In this document: positions 23,323 through 32,162 of the stretch, one piece after another
Position numbering within the stretch: position 1 is the stretch's first letter
Layout of the letters: every line of letters begins with the position of its first letter
NCBI GenBank assembly: GCA_034437795.1
Contig: DAOTTI010000096.1
Location: 1-33,285 of the forward strand
Source of the DNA: DAOTTI01 sp034437795
GTDB lineage: Bacteria; Chloroflexota; UBA11872; UBA12225
DNA length: 33,285 bases
Direction of reading: 5' to 3'
Notes under the pieces: generated by a model
Told to the model about the DNA's origin: nothing
What the model saw: the letters and a program-made list of their open reading frames with translations, nothing else
Databases searched by the model: none
Position numbers and translations under genes: made by a program

Positions 23323-24459
23323 ATGCGACCTCCATCGTCCAGTCCCGCCAACCTGGCCGATCCCGGCAATCGCGCCACGTCGCTCCCCCTATTCCCTGCC
23401 GGCGTCGTCGGCAGCATGCCGCGCCCCCAGTTCCTGCGCGACCTGCTCGATCCGCGCGCCGAGGGGCGCGTCCCGCTCGAGGTGTACGAGAAGCGCCTGG
23501 ACGCCGCCACCCAGTACGTCATCGCCATGCAGGAGGCGGCCGGGCTCGACCTGATCTCCGATGGCGAGTGGCGCCGCCGGTCGTACATCGGCGTCATTGC
23601 GGAGATCATGCACGGCTTTCACTCGTACGTCGTGGACGACGAGCTGGGGACGGGGCGGCCGTTCCACGTGGTGGTGGAGCCGATGACGCCCCGCCGGCCC
23701 GGGCGCATCGCCGAGGAGGCCCGCTTCCTGGTCCGGCACACCGACCGCCTGACCAAGGTCTGCCTGCCCTCGCCGTACCTGCTCGGCCAGCGCATGTGGG
23801 ATCCGGAGCGGTCTCGCCGGGCCTACCCGACCCGCGAGGCGTTCATGCGCGCGCTGGTGCCTGTCCTGCGCCACGAGCTGGAGGAGGTGGCCAGGACCGG
23901 CGTGACGGTGGCCCAGTTCGACGATACGCACCTCTGCCTCTTTGTCGACCCTGCCGTGCGGGCCAAGTACGACGATCCCCAGCGGGAGATCGACCTGGCC
24001 GTGGACCTGCTCAACGAGATCGTCACCGGCGTGCCGGGGCGGGCGAACCTGATCGTCGCCGTTCACCTGTGCCGCGGCAACGCCGGCCGGCTGGGCTGGA
24101 AAGGCGCCGGCGGCTATGAAACGCTGGTGCCGGCCATGCGCCGCCTGAACGTCGACCAGTACGTGCTGGAGTACTCTATTCCGGTGGCCGGCGACATGGC
24201 GGTGCTGCGGGCGCTGCCGGAGGACCGGCTGATCGGCCTGGGCTGCGTGGACGTGCGCGGCGAGCAGATCGATACCGTGGAGCAGATCGTGGCCCGCGTC
24301 GAGGAGGCGCTGCGCCACGTGGACGCCCCGCGGCTGAGCCTCAACCCCGATTGCGGGTTCGCCCCCGGCTCGGCGGCCCCCATCCCCATCGATGAGGCCT
24401 ACGCCAAGCTGCAGCGGGAGGCCCAGGCTGCCGCCATCCTGCGCGAGCGCTATGGCTGA
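23323..24459 (+). CDS. MetE-like cobalamin-independent methionine synthase family protein
   Basis: A 378-aa protein corresponding to the C-terminal catalytic barrel of MetE, without the N-terminal barrel of the full-length enzyme. The zinc ligands of the family are conserved: His248 and Cys250 in VAVHLCRGN, Glu283 in LEYSIP, and Cys344 in LNPDCGF. SDGEWRR at 79-85 lies in the substrate region. Short MetE-like proteins of this type transfer a methyl group to a thiol, and some use donors other than methyltetrahydrofolate; the substrate here is unknown. The ATG has GGTGAG upstream. Its stop overlaps the start of a SAM methyltransferase gene, so the two are translationally coupled. Confidence 0.88.
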   Translation: MRPPSSSPANLADPGNRATSLPLFPAGVVGSMPRPQFLRDLLDPRAEGRVPLEVYEKRLDAATQYVIAMQEAAGLDLISDGEWRRRSYIGVIAEIMHGFHSYVVDDELGTGRPFHVVVEPMTPRRPGRIAEEARFLVRHTDRLTKVCLPSPYLLGQRMWDPERSRRAYPTREAFMRALVPVLRHELEEVARTGVTVAQFDDTHLCLFVDPAVRAKYDDPQREIDLAVDLLNEIVTGVPGRANLIVAVHLCRGNAGRLGWKGAGGYETLVPAMRRLNVDQYVLEYSIPVAGDMAVLRALPEDRLIGLGCVDVRGEQIDTVEQIVARVEEALRHVDAPRLSLNPDCGFAPGSAAPIPIDEAYAKLQREAQAAAILRERYG

Positions 24460-25279
24460 CGCGCCGGCCGCGTTTCCCTGTCGGTCGGAGCCTGCCAGCA
24501 CGGCACGCGCCACGCCGGCAGCGGCGAGGGCCCCCCATCAGTGGGACGCTACCGCTTACGACCACGTCTCCGATCCCCACGTTCGGTGGGGGAACGACGT
24601 CGCCGCCCGTCTTCGCTTGGCGGGGCATGAGACGGTGGTGGATGCCGGCTGCGGCACGGGGCGCGTCACGGAGCTGCTGTGCCGGCGCCTGCCGCGGGGC
24701 CGCGTCATCGCGGTGGACGCCTCGGCGGCCATGCTCGCGGCGGCCGCACGCCGGCTGGCGCCCGTTCGCGACCGCGTGGCGCTGGTCCGCGCCGACCTGC
24801 GGCGCCCCCTACCCATCGGCCGGCCGGTGGATGCGGTCTTCTCTACCGCCACCTTCCACTGGATTGAGGATCACGACGCCCTTTTTCGCCAGCTGGCCGC
24901 CGTGCTCCGCCCGGGGGGCCAGCTCGTCGCCCAGTGCGGCGGGGCAGGGACCATCGCCTCGGTACGCGAGGCCCTGCGGCAGGTAGGTGATGGATGGACG
25001 GGGCCGTGGACCTTCGCCACGGCGGCGGAGACGCGCCGCCGCCTGGAGGCCGCGGGCTTCGTCGCGGTGGACACCTGGCTCCAGGCGGAGCCGGTGGCCC
25101 TTGAGCCGGGCGCAGCGCTGGAACAGTTCCTGGCCACGGTGATCCTAGGCGCCCACCTCGCTCGCCTGCCTGCGAGCGAGCATGGCCCCTTCGTCAGGGC
25201 CGTCGCCGCCCGCCTGCCGCACCCCGAGCGCCCGGTCATCGATTACGTGCGCCTCAACATCGTGGCGCGCCGCGCCTGA
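24452..25279 (+). CDS. Class I SAM-dependent methyltransferase
   Basis: A 275-aa Rossmann-fold methyltransferase. Motif I VVDAGCGTGRV is at 62-72, the acidic end of strand 2 is in VIAVDAS, motif post-II is ALVRADLRRPLP, and motif IV is DAVFSTATFHWIEDH. A LRPGGQLVAQCGG strand follows. The pattern WDATAYDHVSDP...AARLRLAG is that of trans-aconitate methyltransferase-like and UbiE-like enzymes; the acceptor is unknown. The ATG at 24452 overlaps the preceding stop within ATGGCTGA, so the two genes form an operon. A longer in-frame reading from 24392 is rejected because it lies inside the MetE-like gene. Confidence 0.9.
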   Translation: MADAPAAFPCRSEPASTARATPAAARAPHQWDATAYDHVSDPHVRWGNDVAARLRLAGHETVVDAGCGTGRVTELLCRRLPRGRVIAVDASAAMLAAAARRLAPVRDRVALVRADLRRPLPIGRPVDAVFSTATFHWIEDHDALFRQLAAVLRPGGQLVAQCGGAGTIASVREALRQVGDGWTGPWTFATAAETRRRLEAAGFVAVDTWLQAEPVALEPGAALEQFLATVILGAHLARLPASEHGPFVRAVAARLPHPERPVIDYVRLNIVARRA

Positions 25280-25571
25280 GCGCGACGACCGTGCCCCCGG
25301 TCCCGTCTAGCGCCCCCGCCTGAAGGGTCGACCACGGATTGATGAATGGCTTCCCCTGGAACCGCTGGCACGCGCGGCCCGTGCCTGACATTCCGTCCAC
25401 CGGACAGGCCCAGGGCCGGTGGGGCCGGCGCGACAGGCCAGAACTTGCTAGACTAGCCTCCTGCGGTGAAGACCCTGGTTGCCTGCCCGTCCTGAGCGCG
25501 TCTCACCCGACGCGCCGCCGGAGCTCGCCTCAGCCAGTCTTGACCCCAGCAGCACGAGGAGGGCTCTGACG
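25280..25571. other. Intergenic region upstream of the zinc-ribbon gene
   Basis: No gene is supported. A -10-like TAGACT lies at 25449-25454 without a clear -35 box, which would give a leader of about 110 nt. The ribosome binding site AGGAGGG at about 25557-25563 precedes the ATG at 25572. Confidence 0.4.
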
Positions 25572-25985
25572 ATGAGCTATCAGGACCGGCAGCTGACCTG
25601 CGTCGAGTGCGGGCAGCCCTTTACGTTCACGGCCGAAGACCAGGCGTACCACGCCGAGCGGGGCTTCATGAATGAGCCGAAGCGCTGCCCGGACTGCCGC
25701 GCCGCGCGGCGGGGCGAGCGGGGCGGGAGAGGGGCAGGCGGGGGCGGCGCCTACGGCGCCGGTGAGGGGTACGGCGGATACGGCGGGGGACGGCCGATGT
25801 TCGACGTGACGTGCAGCGCCTGCGGGCGCGAGACCCAGGTCCCGTTTCAACCCCGCGGCGACCGTCCCGTCTATTGCAGTGACTGCTATCGCAAGCAGCG
25901 TGGCGAGACGCGCGGCGGCAGCCGTGGTGGCTCCGGCCGCGGGGGCGGCTACGGACGCGGTGGCTATGGCCGCGGCGGGCGCTAG
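25572..25985 (+). CDS. Double zinc-ribbon protein with Gly/Arg-rich tail
   Basis: A 137-aa protein with two predicted zinc ribbons. The first is TCVECGQPF...KRCPDC (Cys10, Cys13, Cys39, Cys42), matching the probable zinc-ribbon (zinc_ribbon_4/zf-trcl) domain. The second is CSACGRETQVPFQPRGDRPVYCSDC (Cys81, Cys84, Cys102, Cys105), the CxxC-x17-CxxC module, written here only by its cysteine spacing. Gly/Tyr/Arg-rich linkers separate them, and the C-terminus has RGG-like repeats (RGGSGRGGGYGRGGYGRGG), a common RNA-binding low-complexity type. The start has AGGAGGG upstream. The protein is probably nucleic-acid-binding and possibly cold- or stress-related; that role is inferred only. Confidence 0.88.
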   Translation: MSYQDRQLTCVECGQPFTFTAEDQAYHAERGFMNEPKRCPDCRAARRGERGGRGAGGGGAYGAGEGYGGYGGGRPMFDVTCSACGRETQVPFQPRGDRPVYCSDCYRKQRGETRGGSRGGSGRGGGYGRGGYGRGGR

Positions 25986-26109
25986 GGGGCACCCGTCGTG
26001 CCCGCCCCCTTTCCGGCTGAACCAGGAAACGGCTGTTGCCGCCATCGCCGGACGGCTGGCGCCGCCGCTCGTGCACAGGTGGCGCCGGAGGTGAAACGGC
26101 CCCCGGCCG

Positions 26110-26580
26110 GTGGGGAGCGCTAAGGTGCCGCCACGCCACGGGCGGTACCGCCCGCCGCCCCGCCGCCCCACACAGCGCGAGAGCCGCCCATCCACACAGG
26201 TGCAGTTCATCCGCCGCGCCGTGCCCTTACCCAGCGCGCCCATCGTGCTGCGCATGGTGGCGCCGGCGCCCGACGCCGACGAGCCGGCGGGAGAGCAGTG
26301 GGAGCTGACCTGTCGCGACGGCTGGGAATGGCGCTTCACCGAGGGCAACCGCGTGCTGGTGCGGGTGGCCCAGGTGTCCGCCGAGCAAGCGCAGATCATC
26401 CAGGACTGGATCCAGCGCATCCAGGACCCCGCTGTGTGGTGGGCCGTCAGCCGCGAGCTGCATTCGCCGGACAGCTCGCCCGACGTGGCGCGGGCCCTGC
26501 GCGCGTCCCCCTGGCTGACGCAGGTCCTGCCCGTCCTCCTCGAAGCGTCGACAGAGGGCGCTCCGCCCCCGCCCCCGTAG
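26110..26580 (+). CDS. Hypothetical protein
   Basis: An open frame of 156 aa from a GTG. The conserved-looking part is residues 60-150: EQWELTCRDGWEWRF, then a helical EQAQIIQDWIQRIQD and WWAVSREL. The N-terminal 45 residues are Arg/Pro-rich and may not be translated; GTG codons at 26125 and about 26200 are alternatives. There is no signal peptide or membrane segment, and the end is proline-rich. I do not recognise a family. Codon bias and the Trp-rich amphipathic pattern support a real gene; the start is uncertain. Confidence 0.55.
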   Translation: MGSAKVPPRHGRYRPPPRRPTQRESRPSTQVQFIRRAVPLPSAPIVLRMVAPAPDADEPAGEQWELTCRDGWEWRFTEGNRVLVRVAQVSAEQAQIIQDWIQRIQDPAVWWAVSRELHSPDSSPDVARALRASPWLTQVLPVLLEASTEGAPPPPP

Positions 26581-26693
26581 CATCCGCCCCGCCCCGAACG
26601 GGCGCACGCCGGTTGAGCATGGCGCGACCGCGGGCGTATCATGGTGGCGCCGGGAGCGGAGCGCTCCCGCTCAGGAAGGGGAGGCGAAGAACC

Positions 26694-28424
26694 ATGACCA
26701 TCACCAGGCAGCCGGCAGCGCACGTCCACCCACCGCAGCCCGTCCAGCCCGGCCACGACGTTTCGTCTCAGGGCCGGCCCGGCGTCCAGGGGCTGGCCCT
26801 GCCGCTCCTGCCGCCGGACACGCGCCGCCTGGGGGGCGAGTTCGATGTGCCGGAGGCCGGCCGGCGCGTGGTGCGCTACCAGATGGTGGAGTTCCACCTC
26901 ATGCGCCTGCTCGGGGGCTGGCTGGCCAAGATCCCTGAGTTCGAGCTGAAGTTCGAGATCGGCCGGCACGTGTGGCAGGACGCCGAGCACGCCGAGGCCC
27001 TGCGCCTGCGCTCTGGCGAACTGCGGGTCCCCGCCGATAGCGACCGCCGGCCGCCCATCGAGGTGCAGCGCTTTCTCGACGCGCTCGACGAGGCGGAGAC
27101 GCCGCTGGAGTTCCTGACCGGCATCTATCGCGTCGCCAAGCCGCGGCTGATCAGCGCGATGCAGTATCATGTCGCCGCGACCGACGTGGTGTGCGACGCG
27201 CCGACGGTCCGCGTGCTCCCGCCCATCATCGAGGAAGAGAGCGCGCAGGTCCGCTGGGGGGAGGCCGCCATCGAGGCGCTCATCGGCGGTGACCCGCAGC
27301 GCGCCGCCCGCGCCGCTGCCTGGCAACGGCACCTGGAAAGCATCCTGGCGCAGGCGGGCGGGCTGGTGGCGAGAGGCACCCCCCAGCCGCCGGAGCCGCC
27401 GGTCACCCCCGAGCTAGCGATGCAGAGCATCCTGGACATGCCGGCCGCCAGGACGCCCCGCTCGGAGCGCCTGCTCATCGCCGCCCGCGACGCCCGCTTC
27501 TACGTGGACCTCTCGCCCCGCGTCCTGCCGGAGGACGATGAACCGCCAGAGCTGATCGAGCTAGAGAGCGCGCTCCGTGCGCGGCGGACAAGCAGCGACC
27601 TCCCTGCGGCCCCTGAGCAGCGCCCTGCCGACGACCGGCGGGGCCGGCCACCGCCGGTGCCCCTGGCCCAGCGCGACCAGCGCTTCGACATGGTCCACCC
27701 CGCCGACCAGGCGCGGAAGATGCCCCCACCCGGTGACGACTGGCTAGAAAAGGCGCGCCGGCTGATGCACGGCATGATGGACAATGAGATGCACGCGGCG
27801 GAGCTCTCCGGCCGCAACATGTACGAGTTTCCGCGTATGCCCTGGGAGTTCCATCTGGATATGGCCCGCGTGGTGTGGGACGAGATCCGGCACTCCGAGG
27901 AGACCAAGAAGCACCTGGAGGATTTGGGCGGTTACGCCGGCATGTATCCCATCGTCCCGGGCAACTTCGGGTACCGTATCCAGCTCGACCTGCTGCACCG
28001 CCTCCAGGACCTCCATCGGCGCGGGGAGCTAGGCGGGCTGAACGGGCTGCTCAAGAGCCGGAACACCTTCCGCGAGATGGGGGACGAGGTCGGGGCCAGG
28101 ATGTTCGACTTCATCCAGGCAGATGAGACGCGTCACGTCGCCTTCGGCAATCGCTGGGTGAAGTGGCTCCTGCATGACGACCAGCAAAAGCTCCGCGAGC
28201 TCACCGACGAGGTGGAGCAGATGCGGGTCGCTCACGACAAGAAGGTGGCGGCGCTCGTGAAGCAGGCGCTGGGCGATACGGGTGACGACCGGCCCGCCGG
28301 CGGCGCCGGCAAGAAGGAGGAGCCGACGCCGGTGAACGTGATCTCCCTCAAGATCGCCGGCTTCACCGACGACGAGATCGCAGAGCTGGTGCAGAAGGGC
28401 GGCGGCAACGCGGCCCTGGAGTGA
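26694..28424 (+). CDS. Protein with two ferritin-like regions (DUF455-like)
   Basis: A 576-aa protein with two helical ferritin-like regions. The first (about 55-270) carries VEFH (Glu66), a DAEHAEALR motif (Glu98-His99) and a later acidic helix IIEEESAQVRW. The second (about 350-495) carries NEMHAAE (Glu365, Glu370), DEIRHSEE (Glu397, His400) and ADETRHVAFGNRW (Glu478, His481), the di-iron pattern of DUF455-type proteins. The regions are joined by a Pro/Arg-rich linker (about 275-340). A C-terminal tail ends in a GFTDDEIAELV helix. The start follows AGGAAGGGGAGG. It is a probable di-iron oxidase, hydroxylase or iron-handling protein; the substrate is unknown. The preceding in-frame open stretch back to 26298 lies over the hypothetical gene and is not used. 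Confidence 0.82.
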   Translation: MTITRQPAAHVHPPQPVQPGHDVSSQGRPGVQGLALPLLPPDTRRLGGEFDVPEAGRRVVRYQMVEFHLMRLLGGWLAKIPEFELKFEIGRHVWQDAEHAEALRLRSGELRVPADSDRRPPIEVQRFLDALDEAETPLEFLTGIYRVAKPRLISAMQYHVAATDVVCDAPTVRVLPPIIEEESAQVRWGEAAIEALIGGDPQRAARAAAWQRHLESILAQAGGLVARGTPQPPEPPVTPELAMQSILDMPAARTPRSERLLIAARDARFYVDLSPRVLPEDDEPPELIELESALRARRTSSDLPAAPEQRPADDRRGRPPPVPLAQRDQRFDMVHPADQARKMPPPGDDWLEKARRLMHGMMDNEMHAAELSGRNMYEFPRMPWEFHLDMARVVWDEIRHSEETKKHLEDLGGYAGMYPIVPGNFGYRIQLDLLHRLQDLHRRGELGGLNGLLKSRNTFREMGDEVGARMFDFIQADETRHVAFGNRWVKWLLHDDQQKLRELTDEVEQMRVAHDKKVAALVKQALGDTGDDRPAGGAGKKEEPTPVNVISLKIAGFTDDEIAELVQKGGGNAALE

Positions 28425-28452
28425 GCCCGCCCGCCACGACCCAGCCTGTCAC

Positions 28453-28489
28453 TTCCCTCTCCCTGTGGGAGTGGGTGAGGGTGAGAGCG
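28453..28489. repeat. Family A palindromic repeat downstream of the ferritin-like gene
   Basis: TTCCCTCTCCC, then TGTGGGAGTGGG and TGAGGGTGAGAGC, is a degenerate copy of the element at 7035. It lies 30 nt after the stop codon. Confidence 0.7.
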
Positions 28490-28642
28490 CACGCCCGTGA
28501 ATAAGGGCCGAGGGCCCGGTCCTAGCCGCGGCTCTCTCGGTCGGGGCCGAGGCGCTCGCCTGCGACTGCCGTGGACTGGACGTCGCGGCCGGCCAGGGTG
28601 GGTCGTGGACCTCGCGCTCCTAACACCCCCACATCAGGCGGC

Positions 28643-28882
28643 TTACGCGCGGGCAGGTCCGGCTGGCGGCTGCGACGGCACTGCCTCCTCAACGGGCGGC
28701 GCCTGGCGACGCAGCTGCTCCAGGCGGGCCAGGAGCGCTTTGATCCGCTCCTCATCTTGCTTGAGTGCCTGGCGCCACTCATACTGGTCGGTCTGCGCGA
28801 TTTCCATCCGCAGATCCGAGAGGTAGTTGGAGAGGATGCGCGACAGCAGCGCCACATCCTCTGCATCCAGGGTGAGTTCCAT
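28643..28882 (-). CDS. Small helical protein of unknown function
   Basis: A 79-aa protein from the ATG at 28882, with AAGGAG 8 nt upstream. It has two predicted amphipathic helices: LDAEDVALLSRILSNYLSDL and then ALKQDEERIKALLARLEQLR, linked by RMEIAQTDQYEWR. It ends in a Pro/Ala-rich tail. The pattern (RMEIA-TD-YE-R-ALK) is one I recall from many short conserved hypothetical bacterial proteins that follow no fixed gene order. A coiled-coil dimer is likely. The frame is open upstream to 29029, but the ribosome binding site fixes the start. Confidence 0.7.
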   Translation of the reverse strand: MELTLDAEDVALLSRILSNYLSDLRMEIAQTDQYEWRQALKQDEERIKALLARLEQLRRQAPPVEEAVPSQPPAGPARA

Positions 28883-29420
<538 letters not shown>

Positions 29421-29637
29421 CACCGGCCGCGAGCAGATGGCTCCCCGCAACCGATGACCAAGTAAGTCTACCAGAAGGCGCCGCCCTTCCGCCTCCTGGT
29501 ATGCTTTTGCCGTTTGTTCTACTTTGGTTCTACCCGGGTCGCCGTGCACGTCCCGGCATTCGCGCCTGGCGGCGCGCCGGTAACCGCGTGCGGGCCACCC
29601 GGTCGAACCCATCTGCGCGAGGAAGGAGTATTGCCCC

Positions 29638-29841
29638 ATGGCAGGAAGGAAGAGTGAGGGAGCTCTGGGCAAGACCGCCCGTTCGTCCACGGTCTTTGAC
29701 CGCGAGGCCGGTAACCGGCCCAGCGGGCATCTCTGCGCCGCCTGCAAGAAGCCGATCATCATCCGCGAGCATCTGCCAGTGATGCAGATGCCCGGCCGCC
29801 GGATGATGCACTATCACCGCGCCTGCTACCAGGCGGCCTAG
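29638..29841 (+). CDS. Small CxxC/HxxC zinc-binding protein
   Basis: A 67-aa basic protein with HLCAACKKPI (Cys33, Cys36) and a C-terminal MMHYHRACYQ (His58 or His60, Cys63). These form a single treble-clef- or LIM-like zinc site. The N-terminal 30 residues are Ser/Arg/Gly-rich and probably disordered. AGGAAGGAG precedes the ATG by about ten bases. It is soluble and too small for an enzyme; a role in protein or nucleic-acid binding is possible but not shown. It is isolated between the tRNA and a repeat-rich spacer. Confidence 0.7.
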   Translation: MAGRKSEGALGKTARSSTVFDREAGNRPSGHLCAACKKPIIIREHLPVMQMPGRRMMHYHRACYQAA

Positions 29842-29881
29842 CGCGGATCTGTTACGAGCCGCGCCGTCCCTCTCACACAGC

Positions 29882-30188
29882 GTTCCCGCCTCCAGCGGGA
29901 CGACCGCAGGCAGAGGGACCTGATGCCCGCCGTGAGGCATCCAGGGCTGGCCTCCCAGGCACGCGCCTGGGGTGTGCGGAAGCGTTCCGACCGGCGCCAG
30001 GCCTGGCCCTCGTTCCCCCGCTCCGTGTCGGAGCAGGGGCGGCGCGGCCCCGGCCGAAGGGGGAGAGGTCCGTCCTCCTCTCCCCGTGGCCCTCGTTCCC
30101 CGTCTCCGATACGGAGAGGGGGTTAGGGGGTGAGGTCCGTCCGCCCTCCCGGTGCGGCCCCGGCCGAAGGGGGAGAGGTCCGTCCTCC
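29882..30188. repeat. Repeat-rich intergenic region (families B and C)
   Basis: A hairpin at 29884-29900 (TCCCGC, CTCCA loop, GCGGGA) lies in GTTCCCGCC-NNNN-GCGGGACGACC and is shared with 2702-2724. It is followed by GCTCCG/CGGAGC at 30020-30034. A perfect 35-nt direct repeat, starting GCGGCCCCGGCCGAAGG, occurs at 30044-30078 and 30154-30188. There is no gene here. Confidence 0.75.
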
Positions 30189-30226
30189 CCTTGCGCCCCA
30201 CGCTCAGGAGCAGCGGACTGAGGGCA

Positions 30227-32122
30227 TCACCGGATCACGTCCGGCCGGCCCCAGTCCAGCAGCCCGAAGCCGAGTGGCCAGCGGGGCGCCACCGCGACCG
30301 GCAGGTGCCCTGATGGCGCCGGCCCCTTCCCGAATAGCGCCTCGGCCGCGGCTTGCAGCGACACCGGCCGGTTGGAATAGGTCGCGAGCAGGGCGGTCGC
30401 CTGCGCCACCTCCCCCAGGTCGTACGGCAGGCGCAGCGCTACTACCACGCTCGGCCTCCCCAGCGCCAGGACGTCTTTGAGCAGCGCCGCCTGTTGCGGA
30501 TACTCGTGCAGGTTGTAGCTGCCGATCACCACCAGCTGGGCCCCCTGCGCGCAGGCCAGCGCCGCGCGGGCCTCCCCCGGCGCAGGACGCAGCCCAATGG
30601 CCACGGCCTGCGCCACTGGATGGAGCGCCTGCACCGCATCGCCCAGGCTCAAGGGCTGCCCGGCCGGCGGCGCGGGCAGCGCGATCTCCACGCCGTTGAC
30701 CGCCGCCGGCCGCGGGTGGATGACGCACACCGCGGTCTGCGGGCTCACTTTCAGCGGCAGGAGCCCACCCTCGTTCTTCACCAGCGTCAGGCTGCGCCGC
30801 GCCACCTCCAGGGCCAGGCCGGCATGCTGGGAGCCAGGCCCTGCCGGCAACGCGCCCGCCGCTGCCCCCCTGCCATCCCTGCCGGCGCTCGGCTCCGGTG
30901 TTCTGAGGGACTTCTGGTGCGGGGGCTCTGCCGTCCCGAACGCGAGCGTTGGGCCGTTGAGCGCGAGCGTTGGGCCGTTGAGGAGGCCCCGCCTCGCCTT
31001 CGCCTCCAGGATGCGCCGCACCGAGGCGTCCAGGCGCTGCGTGGGAACGGCGCCTTCCCTGACGGCCGCCACCAGGAGCGCGTGCGCCCGTTGCTGCTCC
31101 GCCATGTTGCGGCGGAAGAGCAGCAGGTCCGCGCCCGCCTGGAAGGCCAGCAGGGCCGCCTCGGCCGTGCCGTAGTCGTTCACGATGGCGCCCATCTCCA
31201 GGTCATCGGTGATGATCAGGCCGCGGTAGCCGAGTTGCTCACGCAGATAGCCCAGGACCGGCGCCGACAGGGTGGCCGGCCTCTTCTGATCTGGCTCCAG
31301 GGCCGGCAGCAGCACGTGCGCCGTCATGATGCCGTCCACGCCAGCGCCGATCGCCGCCTGAAAGGGCGGGAACTCCACCGCCCGCAGGCGGGCCAGATCC
31401 TGGGCGATGATAGGCAGCTCGCGGTGCGAGTCCACGTCCGCGTCGCCGTGGCCGGGAAAGTGCTTGGCGATCGCCAGCACGCCGGCCCGCTGCGTGGCCT
31501 CAATCGCGGCCGCGCCCAGCCGGCCGGCTAAGGTCGGGTCCCCGCCGTACGACCGCACCCCGATGATGGGGTTCCGCGGGTTGCTGTTTACGTCGACCAC
31601 CGGCCCGAAGTTCACGTTGATCCCCAGCCCGCGCAGCTGGCGCGCCGTCTCCGCCGCCACGGCCGCCGCCACGTCGGGCGAGAAGCTGGCGCCAATGGCC
31701 ATGGCGGATGGGAAGATGGGGACGCCCTGGGTCACGCGGATCACCGGCCCGCCCTCCTGATCGACGCCGATCAGCAGCGGCAGGCGCGCGGCGGCCTGCA
31801 GCCGACCGGTCAGCTGCCGGATCTGGTCCGCGTCAAGCAGGTTCTGCTGGAAGAGGATCACCCCGCCGGCGTGGTACTGGCGCACCATCTGCTCCGCTTC
31901 GGGGGAGAACGCTGGCCCCGCGAACGAGATCACCATCAGCTGCCCCACCTTCTCCTCCACCGTCATGGCGGCCAGCAGCGCGTCCACGTTGGCCCTCGTC
32001 CCTGCCGCCGGCGCGCCGCCCCGCTCCGCGAACGGCGGCCCGGCGCAGCCAGAGAGCGCAAGCAGGAGCAACGGGACGGCGGCGGTGGCGGTGGCGGCGG
32101 TGCGGAGCAGGCGCCCGAACAC
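30227..32122 (-). CDS. Lipoprotein beta-N-acetylhexosaminidase, GH3 (NagZ-like)
   Basis: A 631-aa family 3 glycoside hydrolase numbered from the GTG at 32122. A signal peptide with lipobox ALSGC (Cys26) anchors it outside the membrane. The TIM-barrel has GVDQEGGPV, KHFPGHG (220-226), DSH (231-233, the Asp/His dyad of NagZ enzymes) and TDDLEM with the nucleophile Asp (305-310). A second GH3 C-terminal alpha/beta domain follows after residue 450, as in longer Gram-positive forms. A 21-bp in-frame duplication (30941-30982) lies in the linker. It is likely to release GlcNAc from peptidoglycan fragments. The frame is open up to 32311, but the promoter at 32130-32157 supports the GTG, probably leaderless. 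It is divergent from the lipoprotein at 32163. Confidence 0.88.
   Translation of the reverse strand: MFGRLLRTAATATAAVPLLLLALSGCAGPPFAERGGAPAAGTRANVDALLAAMTVEEKVGQLMVISFAGPAFSPEAEQMVRQYHAGGVILFQQNLLDADQIRQLTGRLQAAARLPLLIGVDQEGGPVIRVTQGVPIFPSAMAIGASFSPDVAAAVAAETARQLRGLGINVNFGPVVDVNSNPRNPIIGVRSYGGDPTLAGRLGAAAIEATQRAGVLAIAKHFPGHGDADVDSHRELPIIAQDLARLRAVEFPPFQAAIGAGVDGIMTAHVLLPALEPDQKRPATLSAPVLGYLREQLGYRGLIITDDLEMGAIVNDYGTAEAALLAFQAGADLLLFRRNMAEQQRAHALLVAAVREGAVPTQRLDASVRRILEAKARRGLLNGPTLALNGPTLAFGTAEPPHQKSLRTPEPSAGRDGRGAAAGALPAGPGSQHAGLALEVARRSLTLVKNEGGLLPLKVSPQTAVCVIHPRPAAVNGVEIALPAPPAGQPLSLGDAVQALHPVAQAVAIGLRPAPGEARAALACAQGAQLVVIGSYNLHEYPQQAALLKDVLALGRPSVVVALRLPYDLGEVAQATALLATYSNRPVSLQAAAEALFGKGPAPSGHLPVAVAPRWPLGFGLLDWGRPDVIR
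30941..30982. repeat. 21-bp tandem duplication in the GH3 gene
   Basis: Two exact consecutive 21-bp units, each beginning CGCGAGCGTTGGGCC, encode NGPTLAL/NGPTLAF in the interdomain linker. The frame is kept. Confidence 0.9.
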
Positions 32123-32128
32123 TGCTAC

Positions 32129-32157
32129 TATTATTCCCCATCTACCCCTTCTGTTGA
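32129..32157. promoter_or_regulatory. Divergent promoter with overlapping -10 elements
   Basis: On the minus strand TCAACA (32152-32157), a 16-nt spacer and AATAAT (32130-32135) end seven bases before the GTG at 32122, predicting a leaderless mRNA. On the plus strand TATTAT (32129-32134) would start a transcript near 32141 for the gene at 32163. The two -10 elements overlap almost completely, as at 23299-23305. Confidence 0.5.
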
Positions 32158-32162
32158 CGCCA

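Noticed and set aside
26298..26693. An N-terminal extension of the ferritin-like protein
   Set aside because: It overlaps the hypothetical gene at 26110-26580 in another frame, and a strong GGAGG site precedes the ATG at 26694.
25530..27332. A 600-aa minus-strand reading frame
   Set aside because: It is antisense to three supported genes, has no family resemblance and is rich in Arg/Pro/Ala, as expected for a shadow frame in GC-rich DNA.
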